A stretch of 64,000 nucleotides of DNA from positions 1,302,001-1,366,000 of the forward strand of contig NZ_FNSU01000001.1 in the NCBI RefSeq assembly GCF_900105325.1. Direction: 5' to 3'. Each line of letters starts with the position of its first letter. Positions within the stretch are counted from its first letter, which is position 1. The notes beneath the pieces were generated by a model. It made no database searches. It saw only the letters and a list, made by a program, of their open reading frames with translations, and was not told where the DNA came from. Below are positions 1 through 8,861 of the stretch, piece by piece. Both the position numbers and the translations under genes were made by a program. This DNA comes from Pseudomonas marginalis (GTDB lineage: Bacteria > Pseudomonadota > Gammaproteobacteria > Pseudomonadales > Pseudomonadaceae).

Positions 1-293
1 AGCTCGACGGTCTGTACGAGTGCATCCTGTGCGCCTGCTGCTCGACCTCGTGCCCGTCCTTCTGGTGGAACCCGGACAAGTTCCTGGGTCCAGCTGCCCT
101 GCTGCAAGCGTATCGCTTCCTGGCAGACAGCCGTGACACCAAGACGTCCGAGCGCCTGGCTTCGCTGGATGACCCGTTCAGCGTATTCCGCTGCCGCGGG
201 ATCATGAACTGCGTCAACGTATGTCCCAAAGGCCTGAACCCGACTAAGGCCATTGGTCACATCCGTAACATGCTGCTGCAAAGCGGCGTGTAA
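1..293 (+). CDS. sdhB: Succinate dehydrogenase iron-sulfur subunit, C-terminal part
   Basis: This is the last 96 residues of the iron-sulfur subunit of succinate dehydrogenase (complex II), which passes electrons from the flavin of SdhA to ubiquinone at the inner membrane. The 5' part lies outside the window; the first whole codon begins at base 3. The cysteine cluster CILCACCSTSCP and the later CRGIMNC and NVCPKGLNP motifs are the ligands of the [4Fe-4S] and [3Fe-4S] centres, and the spacing matches the family. It is followed by sucA in the same direction, as in the usual sdhCDAB-suc cluster. The identification is secure. Confidence 0.97.
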   Translation, partial: LDGLYECILCACCSTSCPSFWWNPDKFLGPAALLQAYRFLADSRDTKTSERLASLDDPFSVFRCRGIMNCVNVCPKGLNPTKAIGHIRNMLLQSGV

Positions 294-333
294 CTGACGT
301 TGTAACAAGGCAGGACCGTTGTGCCCGTAAATG

Positions 334-367
334 CTACGGCGCAGGCTTCAACCGGCGCCGTAGTTTT
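334..367 (+). terminator. Hairpin with T-run between sdhB and sucA
   Basis: Arms CTACGGCGC (334-342) and GCGCCGTAG (355-363) pair perfectly over a 12-nt loop and are followed by TTTT, giving an intrinsic-terminator shape 40 bp after the sdhB stop and about 190 bp before sucA. It probably ends most sdh transcripts or attenuates read-through into suc. The remaining leader up to base 554 holds no convincing gene. Confidence 0.6.
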
Positions 368-554
368 AACTTGAGCAGCGACTTACAAAGCCGCGGCTCT
401 TATTTTGAAGAAATGAGACAAGCAGGGGCATTCGGGTTGGTACCCGAACTATCAGCGTGATCCTAAGTGGCTTGTTTTGGTCGCTGCACTTGGCCTTTTG
501 CAAGCAAACTCGGTGTTTTCGCCGGTGGTGTCCCCAAATCGAGGGTGACCAAGC

Positions 555-3386
555 ATGCAAGAAAGCGTGATGCAGCGCATGTGGAACAGCGGCTATCTTT
601 CAGGTGGTAACGCTGCCTATGTGGAAGAGCTTTATGAGCTCTACCTGCACGACCCTAACGCTGTGCCAGAAGAATGGCGCACCAAATTTCAGACGTTGTC
701 TTCAGACGGCAACGCTGCCACCGATGTATCGCACGCAACAATTCGCGATCAGTTCGTGCTGCTGGCAAAGAACCAGCGCCGCGCCCAGCCGGTTTCCGCC
801 GGCAGCGTGAGCAGTGAGCACGAGAAGAAGCAAGTTGAAGTACTGCGACTGATCCAGGCCTACCGGATGCGTGGCCACCAGGCGGCCCAGCTTGACCCGC
901 TGGGGCTCTGGCAGCGTCCTGCACCTGCAGACCTGTCGATCAATCATTACGGCTTGACCAATGCCGATCTTGATACGACCTTCCGTGCCGGCGACCTGTT
1001 CATCGGCAAAGAGGAAGCGAGCCTACGCGAAATTCACGAAGCGTTGCAGCAGACATATTGCCGCACCATCGGCGCCGAGTTCACGCACATCACCGATTCC
1101 GAGCAACGCCACTGGTTCCAGCATCGCCTGGAAGGCGTGCGTGGCCGTCCGGTATTGTCCGCCGACGTGCGCAGCCACCTGCTTGAGCGCGTGACCGCAG
1201 CCGAGGGCCTGGAAAAATACCTGGGTACCAAATACCCGGGCACCAAGCGTTTCGGCCTGGAAGGCGGCGAGAGCCTGATTCCGATGCTCGACGAGCTGAT
1301 CCAGCGTTCCGGTTCCTACGGCACCAAGGAAATCGTGATCGGCATGGCCCACCGTGGTCGCCTGAACGTGTTGGTCAACACCTTCGGCAAGAACCCGCGT
1401 GAGCTGTTCGACGAGTTCGAAGGCAAGAAGAAGGTCGAGCTGGGTTCCGGTGACGTTAAATACCACCAGGGCTTCTCGTCCAACGTGATGACCACCGGCG
1501 GTGAAGTTCACCTGGCCATGGCGTTCAACCCATCCCACCTGGAAATCGTTTCTCCAGTGGTCGAGGGTTCGGTCCGTGCTCGCCAGGATCGTCGTAACGA
1601 CACTACCGGTGAAAAGGTCCTGCCGATTTCCATCCACGGTGACGCGGCATTCGCCGGTCAAGGCGTGGTCCTGGAAACGTTCCAGATGTCGCAGACCCGC
1701 GGCTTCAAGACCGGCGGTACCGTTCACATCGTCATCAACAACCAGGTTGGCTTCACCATCAGCAACCCGTTGGATGCGCGTTCCACCGAGTACGCCACCG
1801 ACGTTGCCAAGATGATCCAGGCGCCGATCCTCCATGTGAATGGCGATGATCCGGAAGCCGTGCTGTTCGTGACCCAACTGGCTGTCGACTACCGCATGCA
1901 GTTCAAGCGTGACGTGGTGATCGACCTGGTTTGCTACCGCCGTCGCGGTCACAACGAAGCCGACGAGCCAAGCGGCACCCAGCCGTTGATGTACCAGCAG
2001 ATCACCAAGCAGCGCACCACCCGTGAGCTGTATGCCGAAAGCCTGACCAAGGCCGGTATCGTTGACGATGAACGGGTTCAGGCGAAGATCGATGAATACC
2101 GCAACGCGCTGGACAATGGTCTGCATGTCGTAAAAAGCCTGGTCAAGGAGCCGAACAAAGAGCTGTTCGTTGACTGGCGTCCGTACCTGGGTCACACCTG
2201 GACGGCGCGTCACGACACCTCGTTCGATCTGAAGACCCTGCAGGAACTGTCCGCCAAGCTGCTGGAAATCCCGGATGGCTTCGTGGTGCAGCGCCAGGTT
2301 GCGAAGATCTACGAAGACCATCAGAAGATGCAAGCCGGCGGCCTGCCGATCAACTGGGGTTATGCCGAAACCATGGCGTACGCGACCCTGGCGTTCGAAG
2401 GTCACCCGATCCGCATGACCGGCCAGGACATCGGCCGTGGTACGTTCTCGCACCGTCACGCGGTACTGCACAACCAGAAAGACGCGGGCACCTACATCCC
2501 GCTGCAGAACCTGTACGAAGGCCAGCCGCGTTTCGACCTGTACGATTCGTTCCTGTCCGAAGAAGCCGTACTGGCGTTCGAATACGGTTACTCGACCACC
2601 ACGCCGCAGGCGCTGGTGATCTGGGAAGCCCAGTTCGGCGACTTCGCCAACGGTGCCCAGGTGGTTATCGACCAGTTCATCACCAGCGGCGAGCACAAGT
2701 GGGGCCGTCTGTGCGGTCTGACCATGCTGCTGCCACACGGTTATGAAGGTCAGGGGCCGGAGCACTCCTCGGCCCGTCTGGAGCGTTACCTGCAGCTGTG
2801 CGCCGAGCACAACATCCAGGTGTGCGTGCCGACCACCCCGGCGCAGATCTACCACTTGCTGCGTCGCCAGGTGATCCGCCCGCTGCGCAAGCCGCTGGTA
2901 GTGCTGACCCCGAAATCGCTGCTGCGTCACAAATTGGCCATCTCGACCCTGGAAGATCTGGCGGATGGTTCGTTCCAGACCGTGATTCCAGAGATCGATA
3001 CGCTGGACGCGGCCAAGGTCACTCGCCTGATCCTGTGCAGCGGCAAGGTCTACTACGACCTGCTGGAAAAACGCCGTGCCGAAGGCCGCGAAGACATCGC
3101 CATCGTGCGTATCGAGCAGCTTTACCCGTTCCCGGAAGATGACCTCATGGAGATCATCGCGCCTTACACCAACCTCACCAATGTGGTGTGGTGTCAGGAA
3201 GAACCGATGAACCAGGGCGCTTGGTACAGCAGCCAGCATCACCTGCGCCGCAGCATCGGTAACCACAACAAGGCCCTGGGCCTGGAATACGCCGGCCGTG
3301 ATGCTTCCGCTGCACCTGCGTGTGGTTATGCGTCGATGCACGCCGAGCAGCAGGAAAAACTGCTGCAAGATGCTTTCACTGTTTAA
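555..3386 (+). CDS. sucA: 2-oxoglutarate dehydrogenase E1 component
   Basis: The 943-residue thiamine-diphosphate E1 subunit decarboxylates 2-oxoglutarate and transfers the succinyl group to the lipoyl arm of SucB. The N-terminus has the WNSGYLSGGNAAYVEELYELY segment of the E2/E3-binding region. Around residue 264 comes MAHRGRLNVLVN, and around 362-397 the thiamine-diphosphate/magnesium signature GDAAFAGQG ... NNQ. Length equals the usual Pseudomonas SucA. The ATG at 555 has GAGG about 10 nt upstream; an in-frame ATG at 570 is a less likely start. sucB follows after 44 bp, consistent with one operon. Confidence 0.98.
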   Translation: MQESVMQRMWNSGYLSGGNAAYVEELYELYLHDPNAVPEEWRTKFQTLSSDGNAATDVSHATIRDQFVLLAKNQRRAQPVSAGSVSSEHEKKQVEVLRLIQAYRMRGHQAAQLDPLGLWQRPAPADLSINHYGLTNADLDTTFRAGDLFIGKEEASLREIHEALQQTYCRTIGAEFTHITDSEQRHWFQHRLEGVRGRPVLSADVRSHLLERVTAAEGLEKYLGTKYPGTKRFGLEGGESLIPMLDELIQRSGSYGTKEIVIGMAHRGRLNVLVNTFGKNPRELFDEFEGKKKVELGSGDVKYHQGFSSNVMTTGGEVHLAMAFNPSHLEIVSPVVEGSVRARQDRRNDTTGEKVLPISIHGDAAFAGQGVVLETFQMSQTRGFKTGGTVHIVINNQVGFTISNPLDARSTEYATDVAKMIQAPILHVNGDDPEAVLFVTQLAVDYRMQFKRDVVIDLVCYRRRGHNEADEPSGTQPLMYQQITKQRTTRELYAESLTKAGIVDDERVQAKIDEYRNALDNGLHVVKSLVKEPNKELFVDWRPYLGHTWTARHDTSFDLKTLQELSAKLLEIPDGFVVQRQVAKIYEDHQKMQAGGLPINWGYAETMAYATLAFEGHPIRMTGQDIGRGTFSHRHAVLHNQKDAGTYIPLQNLYEGQPRFDLYDSFLSEEAVLAFEYGYSTTTPQALVIWEAQFGDFANGAQVVIDQFITSGEHKWGRLCGLTMLLPHGYEGQGPEHSSARLERYLQLCAEHNIQVCVPTTPAQIYHLLRRQVIRPLRKPLVVLTPKSLLRHKLAISTLEDLADGSFQTVIPEIDTLDAAKVTRLILCSGKVYYDLLEKRRAEGREDIAIVRIEQLYPFPEDDLMEIIAPYTNLTNVVWCQEEPMNQGAWYSSQHHLRRSIGNHNKALGLEYAGRDASAAPACGYASMHAEQQEKLLQDAFTV

Positions 3387-3430
3387 CGCCTTCGCGCTGA
3401 CTGAAACCGAATTTTAAGGACCCACAGATA

Positions 3431-4654
3431 ATGGCTATCGAAATCAAAGCCCCGTCATTCCCGGAATCGGTTGCCGATGGCACCGTTGCCACCTGGCACA
3501 AGAAACCAGGTGAGGCCGTCAAGCGTGACGACCTGATCGTCGACATCGAGACCGACAAAGTCGTGCTGGAAGTGTTGGCCGAAGCTGACGGCGTGCTGGG
3601 CGCAATCGTTGCCGAAGAGGGCGCTACCGTTCTGTCGAACCAGGTACTCGGCTCGATCGAAGAGGGCAGCGCTGCCGCTGCTCCTGCTGCCGCTGCTGCA
3701 CCGGCCGCTGCCTCGGCACCTGCTGCCGCTCCGGCTGCGGGTGGCGAAGATCCAATCGCTGCACCGGCTGCTCGCCAGTTGGCCGAAGAAAACGGCATCA
3801 ACCTGGCTTCCATCAAAGGCACCGGCAAAGACGGCCGTGTGACCAAGGAAGATGTGGTCGCTGCTGTTGAAGTCAAGAAAAACGCTCCGGCTGCCGCGCC
3901 TGCCAAGGCTGCTGCCCCGGCTGCCGCTGCGCCTGTGTTCGCTGCCGGCGACCGCACCGAGAAGCGTGTACCGATGACTCGCGTGCGTGCCACCGTGGCC
4001 AAGCGCCTGGTTGAAGCACAGTCGAACATGGCGATGCTGACCACTTTCAACGAAGTCGACATGACCGAAGTCATGGCCCTGCGTTCGAAGTACAAGGATC
4101 TGTTCGAGAAGTCCCACAACGGCGTGCGCCTGGGCTTCATGTCGTTCTTCGTGAAAGCGGCCACCGAAGCGCTGAAACGCTTCCCGGCAGTCAACGCTTC
4201 CATCGACGGCGGCGACATCGTTTACCACGGTTATGCAGACGTCGGCGTTGCCGTGTCCAGCGACCGTGGCCTGGTGGTTCCGGTCCTGCGTAACGCCGAA
4301 CTGATGAGCCTGGCCGAAATCGAAGGCGGCATCGCCGGCTTCGGCAAGAAAGCCCGTGACGGCAAGCTGACCATCGACGAGATGACCGGTGGTACCTTCA
4401 CCATCACCAACGGTGGTACCTTCGGTTCGATGATGTCGACGCCGATCGTTAACCCGCCACAAGCCGCGATCCTGGGCATGCACAACATCATCCAGCGTCC
4501 GATGGCCATCAACGGCCAAGTCGTGATCCGCCCAATGATGTACCTGGCGCTGTCTTACGATCACCGCCTGATCGATGGTAAAGAAGCCGTGACTTTCCTG
4601 GTGACCATCAAGAACCTGCTGGAAGACCCGGCTCGTCTGCTGCTGGATATCTGA
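3431..4654 (+). CDS. sucB: Dihydrolipoyl succinyltransferase, E2 of 2-oxoglutarate dehydrogenase
   Basis: This 407-residue E2 core enzyme carries the succinyl group on lipoate and transfers it to CoA. The lipoyl domain is residues 1-77 with the lipoylated lysine in IETDKVVLEV (Lys43). An Ala/Pro-rich hinge follows, then the peripheral E3-binding domain (about 109-145), a second Ala/Pro hinge and the catalytic domain. The catalytic motif YDHRLIDG places His378 and Asp382. AAGGA lies about 10 nt before the ATG. The low-complexity hinges are normal for the family. The 101-bp gap to lpd holds GCTTGCGGCTTGAAAGCTTG-like repeats that resemble decayed REP sequence. Confidence 0.98.
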   Translation: MAIEIKAPSFPESVADGTVATWHKKPGEAVKRDDLIVDIETDKVVLEVLAEADGVLGAIVAEEGATVLSNQVLGSIEEGSAAAAPAAAAAPAAASAPAAAPAAGGEDPIAAPAARQLAEENGINLASIKGTGKDGRVTKEDVVAAVEVKKNAPAAAPAKAAAPAAAAPVFAAGDRTEKRVPMTRVRATVAKRLVEAQSNMAMLTTFNEVDMTEVMALRSKYKDLFEKSHNGVRLGFMSFFVKAATEALKRFPAVNASIDGGDIVYHGYADVGVAVSSDRGLVVPVLRNAELMSLAEIEGGIAGFGKKARDGKLTIDEMTGGTFTITNGGTFGSMMSTPIVNPPQAAILGMHNIIQRPMAINGQVVIRPMMYLALSYDHRLIDGKEAVTFLVTIKNLLEDPARLLLDI

Positions 4655-4755
4655 TAGAAGCAGCTGCAGGTCTCAAGTGACAGATTGCCGGATAAGGCAG
4701 TTGGGCTTGGGGCTTGCGGCTTGAAAGCTTGCTGCTAAATAGAGGAACTATTTTC

Positions 4756-6192
4756 ATGTCGCAGAAATTTGACGTTGTAGTGATTGGTGCGGGTCCTGGC
4801 GGCTACGTTGCCGCCATCAAGGCCGCACAACTGGGCCTCTCGACTGCTTGCATCGAAAAATACACCGACAAGGAAGGCAAACTGGCACTGGGCGGTACTT
4901 GCCTGAACGTCGGTTGCATTCCTTCCAAGGCGCTGCTGGACAGCTCCTGGAAATTCCACGAAGCCCAGGACGGCTTCGCGATCCACGGCATCAACCATGC
5001 CGGCGTGACCATGGACGTGCCAGCAATGGTCGGCCGTAAAGCCAACATCGTTAAAGGCCTGACTTCCGGCGTTGCGACCTTGTTCAAGGCCAACGGCGTG
5101 ACTTCCCTGCAAGGCCACGGCAAACTGCTGGCCGGCAAGAAAGTTGAAATCACCAAGCCGGACGGCTCGGTAGAAATCATCGAAGCCGAGAACGTGATCC
5201 TGGCCCCAGGTTCGCGTCCAATCGACATTCCACCGGCTCCGGTTGACCAGAACGTGATCGTTGATTCGACCGGCGCCCTGGAATTCCAGGCCGTGCCTAA
5301 GCGCCTGGGCGTGATCGGCGCTGGCGTCATCGGCCTGGAACTGGGTTCGGTCTGGTCCCGCCTGGGTTCCGAAGTGACCGTGCTGGAAGCCCTGGACACG
5401 TTCCTGCTGGCTGCCGACACCGCGGTGTCCAAAGAAGCGCTGAAAACCCTGACCAAACAAGGTCTGGACATCAAGCTGGGCGCTCGCGTGACCGGCTCTA
5501 AGGTCAATGGCGAAGAAGTCGTCGTGACCTACACCGACAAGGATGGCGAACAGACCATCACTTTCGACAAGCTGATCGTGGCCGTTGGTCGCCGTCCAGT
5601 GACCACCGACCTGCTGGCTTCCGACAGCGGCGTGAACATCGACGAGCGTGGCTTCATCCACGTTGACGATCACTGCGCTACCACCGTTCCGGGCGTCTAC
5701 GCCATTGGCGACGTGGTTCGCGGCATGATGCTCGCGCACAAGGCTTCCGAAGAAGGCATCATGGTTGTCGAGCGCATCAAGGGTCACAAGACCCAGATGA
5801 ACTACGACCTGATCCCATCGGTTATCTACACCCACCCGGAAATTGCATGGGTCGGCAAGAACGAACAGCAGTTGAAAGCTGAAGGCGTTGAAGTTAACGT
5901 CGGCACCTTCCCGTTCGCCGCTTCTGGCCGTGCCATGGCAGCCAACGACACCGGTGGTTTTGTCAAAGTCATCGCTGATGCCAAGACTGACCGCGTATTG
6001 GGCGTCCACGTGATTGGCCCAGGCGCAGCAGAACTGGTTCAGCAGGGCGCGATCGGTATGGAATTCGGCACCAGTGCCGAGGACATCGGCATGATGGTCT
6101 TCTCCCATCCGACCCTGTCCGAAGCGCTGCACGAAGCCGCGTTGGCAGTGAATGGCCATGCCATCCACATCGCCAACAAGAAGAAGCGCTAA
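4756..6192 (+). CDS. lpd: Dihydrolipoyl dehydrogenase (E3)
   Basis: This FAD-dependent E3 reoxidises dihydrolipoamide on SucB with NAD+. The start at 4756 is chosen over an in-frame upstream ATG at 4714 because the protein then opens MSQKFDVVVIGAGPGG, the FAD-binding fold, with GAGGAA about 9 nt upstream. The redox-active disulfide is Cys49/Cys54 in GGTCLNVGC. The NAD domain glycine motif VIGAGVIGLELGSVWSRLG lies mid-protein, and the His451-Pro...Glu456 pair (HPTLSE) supplies the catalytic base. The 478-residue length is standard. In Pseudomonas the copy linked to sucAB is often called lpdG. Confidence 0.97.
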   Translation: MSQKFDVVVIGAGPGGYVAAIKAAQLGLSTACIEKYTDKEGKLALGGTCLNVGCIPSKALLDSSWKFHEAQDGFAIHGINHAGVTMDVPAMVGRKANIVKGLTSGVATLFKANGVTSLQGHGKLLAGKKVEITKPDGSVEIIEAENVILAPGSRPIDIPPAPVDQNVIVDSTGALEFQAVPKRLGVIGAGVIGLELGSVWSRLGSEVTVLEALDTFLLAADTAVSKEALKTLTKQGLDIKLGARVTGSKVNGEEVVVTYTDKDGEQTITFDKLIVAVGRRPVTTDLLASDSGVNIDERGFIHVDDHCATTVPGVYAIGDVVRGMMLAHKASEEGIMVVERIKGHKTQMNYDLIPSVIYTHPEIAWVGKNEQQLKAEGVEVNVGTFPFAASGRAMAANDTGGFVKVIADAKTDRVLGVHVIGPGAAELVQQGAIGMEFGTSAEDIGMMVFSHPTLSEALHEAALAVNGHAIHIANKKKR

Positions 6193-6396
6193 GCGAGATA
6201 ATAAGAAACCACGGCGGAGTTGCCCGTCGTGAGCCTTGCGCGCAAGACTCACCGCGGAATATCCGCTGGACGCAGTCTTGCGCAGCTTTACGGGCCTTGA
6301 GCCCCGCAAGTTGCGCAAGCAGCAGTCACAGGTGGCGCGGCACTCATAATGAGCGCAGCGCCGAATGCGCAGTACCTAACGAAGACGGTAAAAAGC
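6193..6396. other. Structured lpd-sucC intergenic region
   Basis: This 204-bp gap contains an almost perfect palindrome, GTGAGCCTTGCG/CGCAAGACTCAC (6229-6252, 11 of 12 positions paired), then two more copies of the CTTGCGCA / TTGCGCAAG motif before 6330. No T-run follows, so it is not a clear terminator; it could be an mRNA processing site or a regulatory hairpin between lpd and sucCD. No gene is visible. Confidence 0.4.
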
Positions 6397-7563
6397 ATGA
6401 ATCTTCACGAGTATCAGGGTAAGCAGCTGTTCGCTGAATACGGCCTGCCAGTTTCCAAGGGCTACGCAGTAGACACCCCGGAAGCAGCAGCAGAAGCTTG
6501 CGACAAAATCGGCGGCACCGAGTGGGTTGTCAAAGCCCAGGTCCACGCTGGTGGTCGCGGTAAAGCGGGCGGCGTTAAGCTGGTTCGCAGCAAAGAAGAC
6601 GCCAAGGCCTTCGCACAGCAGTGGCTGGGCAAGCGTCTGGTGACTTACCAGACTGATGCCAATGGCCAGCCAGTCACCAAGATCCTGGTTGAATCGTGCA
6701 CTGATATCGCTAAAGAGCTGTACCTGGGCGCTGTCGTTGACCGTTCGAGCCGTCGCATCGTGTTCATGGCTTCCACCGAAGGTGGCGTGGACATCGAGAA
6801 GATCGCTCACGAAACCCCAGAAAAAATTCTGAAAGCCACTATCGACCCACTGGTTGGCGCCCAGCCATTCCAGGGTCGCGAGCTGGCTTTCCAGCTGGGC
6901 CTGGAAGGCAAGCAAGTTGCCCAGTTCGCCAAGATCTTCGTAGGTCTGGCCAAACTGTTCCAGGATCACGATCTGGCCCTGCTGGAAGTGAACCCGCTGG
7001 TGATCAAGGCTGACGGCGATCTGCACTGCCTCGACGCCAAGATCAACATCGACGCCAACGCCATGTACCGTCAGCCTAAGCTGAAGACTTTCCACGATCC
7101 GTCGCAAGACGATCCGCGCGAAGCGCACGCTGCCAAGTTCGAACTGAACTACGTAGCCCTGGAAGGTAACATCGGTTGCATGGTCAACGGTGCCGGCCTG
7201 GCCATGGGTACCATGGACATCGTCAACCTGCATGGCGGCAAACCAGCCAACTTCCTCGACGTGGGCGGTGGTGCTACCAAGGAACGCGTAACCGAAGCCT
7301 TCAAGATCATCCTGTCCGACTCCAACGTCGCTGCAGTACTGGTCAACATCTTCGGCGGCATCGTTCGTTGCGACATGATTGCCGAAGGCATCATCGGCGC
7401 AGTGAAAGAAGTCGGCGTTAAAATCCCGGTTGTTGTTCGCCTTGAAGGCAACAACGCTGAACTGGGCGCTAAAGTACTGGCAGAAAGCGGTTTGAACATC
7501 ATCGCGGCTACCAGCCTGACCGACGCTGCTCAACAAGTTGTCAAAGCTGCGGAGGGCAAATAA
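6397..7563 (+). CDS. sucC: Succinyl-CoA synthetase (ADP-forming) beta subunit
   Basis: This 388-residue beta subunit carries the ATP-grasp domain that binds nucleotide and succinate; with SucD it makes succinate and ATP from succinyl-CoA. The start MNLHEYQGKQLFAEYG is the family N-terminus, so the in-frame ATG at 6349 is rejected. GGRGKAGGVKL and the C-terminal VNIFGGIVRCD motifs are characteristic. Its stop overlaps the sucD start by one base (TAATG), which implies translational coupling. Confidence 0.98.
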   Translation: MNLHEYQGKQLFAEYGLPVSKGYAVDTPEAAAEACDKIGGTEWVVKAQVHAGGRGKAGGVKLVRSKEDAKAFAQQWLGKRLVTYQTDANGQPVTKILVESCTDIAKELYLGAVVDRSSRRIVFMASTEGGVDIEKIAHETPEKILKATIDPLVGAQPFQGRELAFQLGLEGKQVAQFAKIFVGLAKLFQDHDLALLEVNPLVIKADGDLHCLDAKINIDANAMYRQPKLKTFHDPSQDDPREAHAAKFELNYVALEGNIGCMVNGAGLAMGTMDIVNLHGGKPANFLDVGGGATKERVTEAFKIILSDSNVAAVLVNIFGGIVRCDMIAEGIIGAVKEVGVKIPVVVRLEGNNAELGAKVLAESGLNIIAATSLTDAAQQVVKAAEGK

Positions 7564-8444
7564 TGAGCGTCCTGATCAATAAAGACACCAAAGTTATCTG
7601 CCAGGGTATTACCGGTTCGCAAGGTAGTTTCCACACCCAGCAAGCCATCGAATACGGCACCAAGATGGTTGGCGGCGTAACCCCGGGCAAAGGCGGCACC
7701 GAGCACCTGGGCCTGCCAGTGTTCAACACCGTGAAAGACGCTGTAGCTGCCACTGGCGCCACCGCCAGCGTGATCTACGTTCCAGCTCCTTTCTGCAAGG
7801 ACTCGATCCTGGAAGCGGCATTCGGCGGCATCAAGCTGATCGTGTGCATCACCGAAGGCATTCCTACCCTGGACATGCTGGACGCTAAAGTTAAGTGCGA
7901 CGAGCTGGGCGTAGTCCTGATCGGCCCTAACTGCCCAGGCGTGATCACTCCAGGCGAATGCAAGATCGGCATCATGCCAGGTCACATTCACTTGCCAGGT
8001 AAAGTCGGTATCGTTTCCCGTTCCGGCACCCTGACCTACGAAGCTGTGAAGCAAACTACTGACGCCGGTTTCGGTCAGTCGACTTGCGTCGGCATCGGCG
8101 GTGACCCGATCCCGGGCTCCAACTTCATCGATATCCTGAAGCTGTTCCAGGAAGACCCGAAGACCGAAGCGATCGTGATGATCGGTGAGATCGGCGGTTC
8201 GGCTGAAGAAGAAGCGGCTGCCTACATCAAGGCACACGTGACCAAGCCGGTTGTTTCCTACATCGCTGGTGTGACTGCCCCTGCGGGCAAGCGCATGGGC
8301 CATGCTGGCGCAATCATCTCTGGCGGCAAAGGCACTGCAGACGAGAAATTCGCTGCACTGCAAGACGCAGGCGTTAAAACCGTGCGTTCGCTGGCAGACA
8401 TCGGCAAGGCCTTGGCCGAGCTGACCGGTTGGGCTGTCAAGTAA
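7563..8444 (+). CDS. sucD: Succinyl-CoA synthetase alpha subunit
   Basis: This 293-residue alpha subunit binds CoA and carries the phosphorylated histidine. The N-terminal CoA-binding Rossmann fold has TGSQGSFHT. The active-site histidine is in GKRMGHAGAI (His247, equivalent to the E. coli phosphohistidine). GPNCPGVITPGECKIGIMPG is diagnostic of the family. It is the last gene of the suc cluster and is followed 29 bp later by an intrinsic terminator. Confidence 0.98.
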   Translation: MSVLINKDTKVICQGITGSQGSFHTQQAIEYGTKMVGGVTPGKGGTEHLGLPVFNTVKDAVAATGATASVIYVPAPFCKDSILEAAFGGIKLIVCITEGIPTLDMLDAKVKCDELGVVLIGPNCPGVITPGECKIGIMPGHIHLPGKVGIVSRSGTLTYEAVKQTTDAGFGQSTCVGIGGDPIPGSNFIDILKLFQEDPKTEAIVMIGEIGGSAEEEAAAYIKAHVTKPVVSYIAGVTAPAGKRMGHAGAIISGGKGTADEKFAALQDAGVKTVRSLADIGKALAELTGWAVK

Positions 8445-8473
8445 GCCTCGCGCTTAGCTGACGCTTTACCAGC

Positions 8474-8497
8474 AAAGGCCACCTTCGGGTGGCCTTT
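8474..8497 (+). terminator. suc operon terminator
   Basis: AAAGGCCACC and GGTGGCCTTT pair around a TTCG loop just downstream of sucD. It closes the sdh-suc gene block. The following T-run is short. Confidence 0.75.
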
Positions 8498-8527
8498 GTG
8501 CATTCTGCAGATTGTTGACGATTCAAA

Positions 8528-8616
8528 TGTGGGAGGGGGCTTGAACCCGATTGCAGGGCATCAGCCAGCTGATGTGGGACTGACGCACCGCTATCGGGAG
8601 CAAGCCCCCTCCCACA
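8528..8616. repeat. REPIN: two inverted REP units
   Basis: A left unit beginning TGTGGGAGGGGGCTTG at 8528 and an inverted right unit ending CAAGCCCCCTCCCACA at 8616 flank about 41 bp. The same unit pair recurs at 54597-54685. The left unit here carries GAACC where the canonical unit has GCTCC. Such doublets are the REPINs of fluorescent pseudomonads, mobilised in trans by RAYT transposases; no RAYT gene is in the window. Confidence 0.85.
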
Positions 8617-8861
8617 ATTTTGTTTGTATTGCCAAATTAAGTATGAAAACGCGACATCGAGATGTCGCTTATCGGACAGTACGCCCCGCAACAGTGCGTT
8701 TGTCAGGCTAATTCTGTACCCTAGCCGCCTCTTTATGCGTCCGCCTCCCAAAAGGAAGCTGCGCGCTAGATCGGTCGGTGCCCATAAGGGCCGGCAGCAT
8801 TTCCCTCATCCATAGGGAATCCCTCTCTAAATTCCGATTCAGTAGTGTGGTATTTCCTCAA
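8617..8861. promoter_or_regulatory. brnQ upstream region with an 18-bp palindrome
   Basis: The gap between the REPIN and brnQ contains the perfect palindrome GCGACATCGAGATGTCGC (8651-8668), about 195 bp before the brnQ start. It is a candidate operator for a dimeric regulator, which I cannot name. I see no gene and no strong -35/-10 pair here. Confidence 0.35.

Noticed and set aside
1023..3368. 781-codon open frame antisense to sucA
   Set aside because: It is a shadow of a high-GC gene: composition mirrors the sucA codons, there is no ribosome site, and the plus-strand protein is unmistakable SucA.
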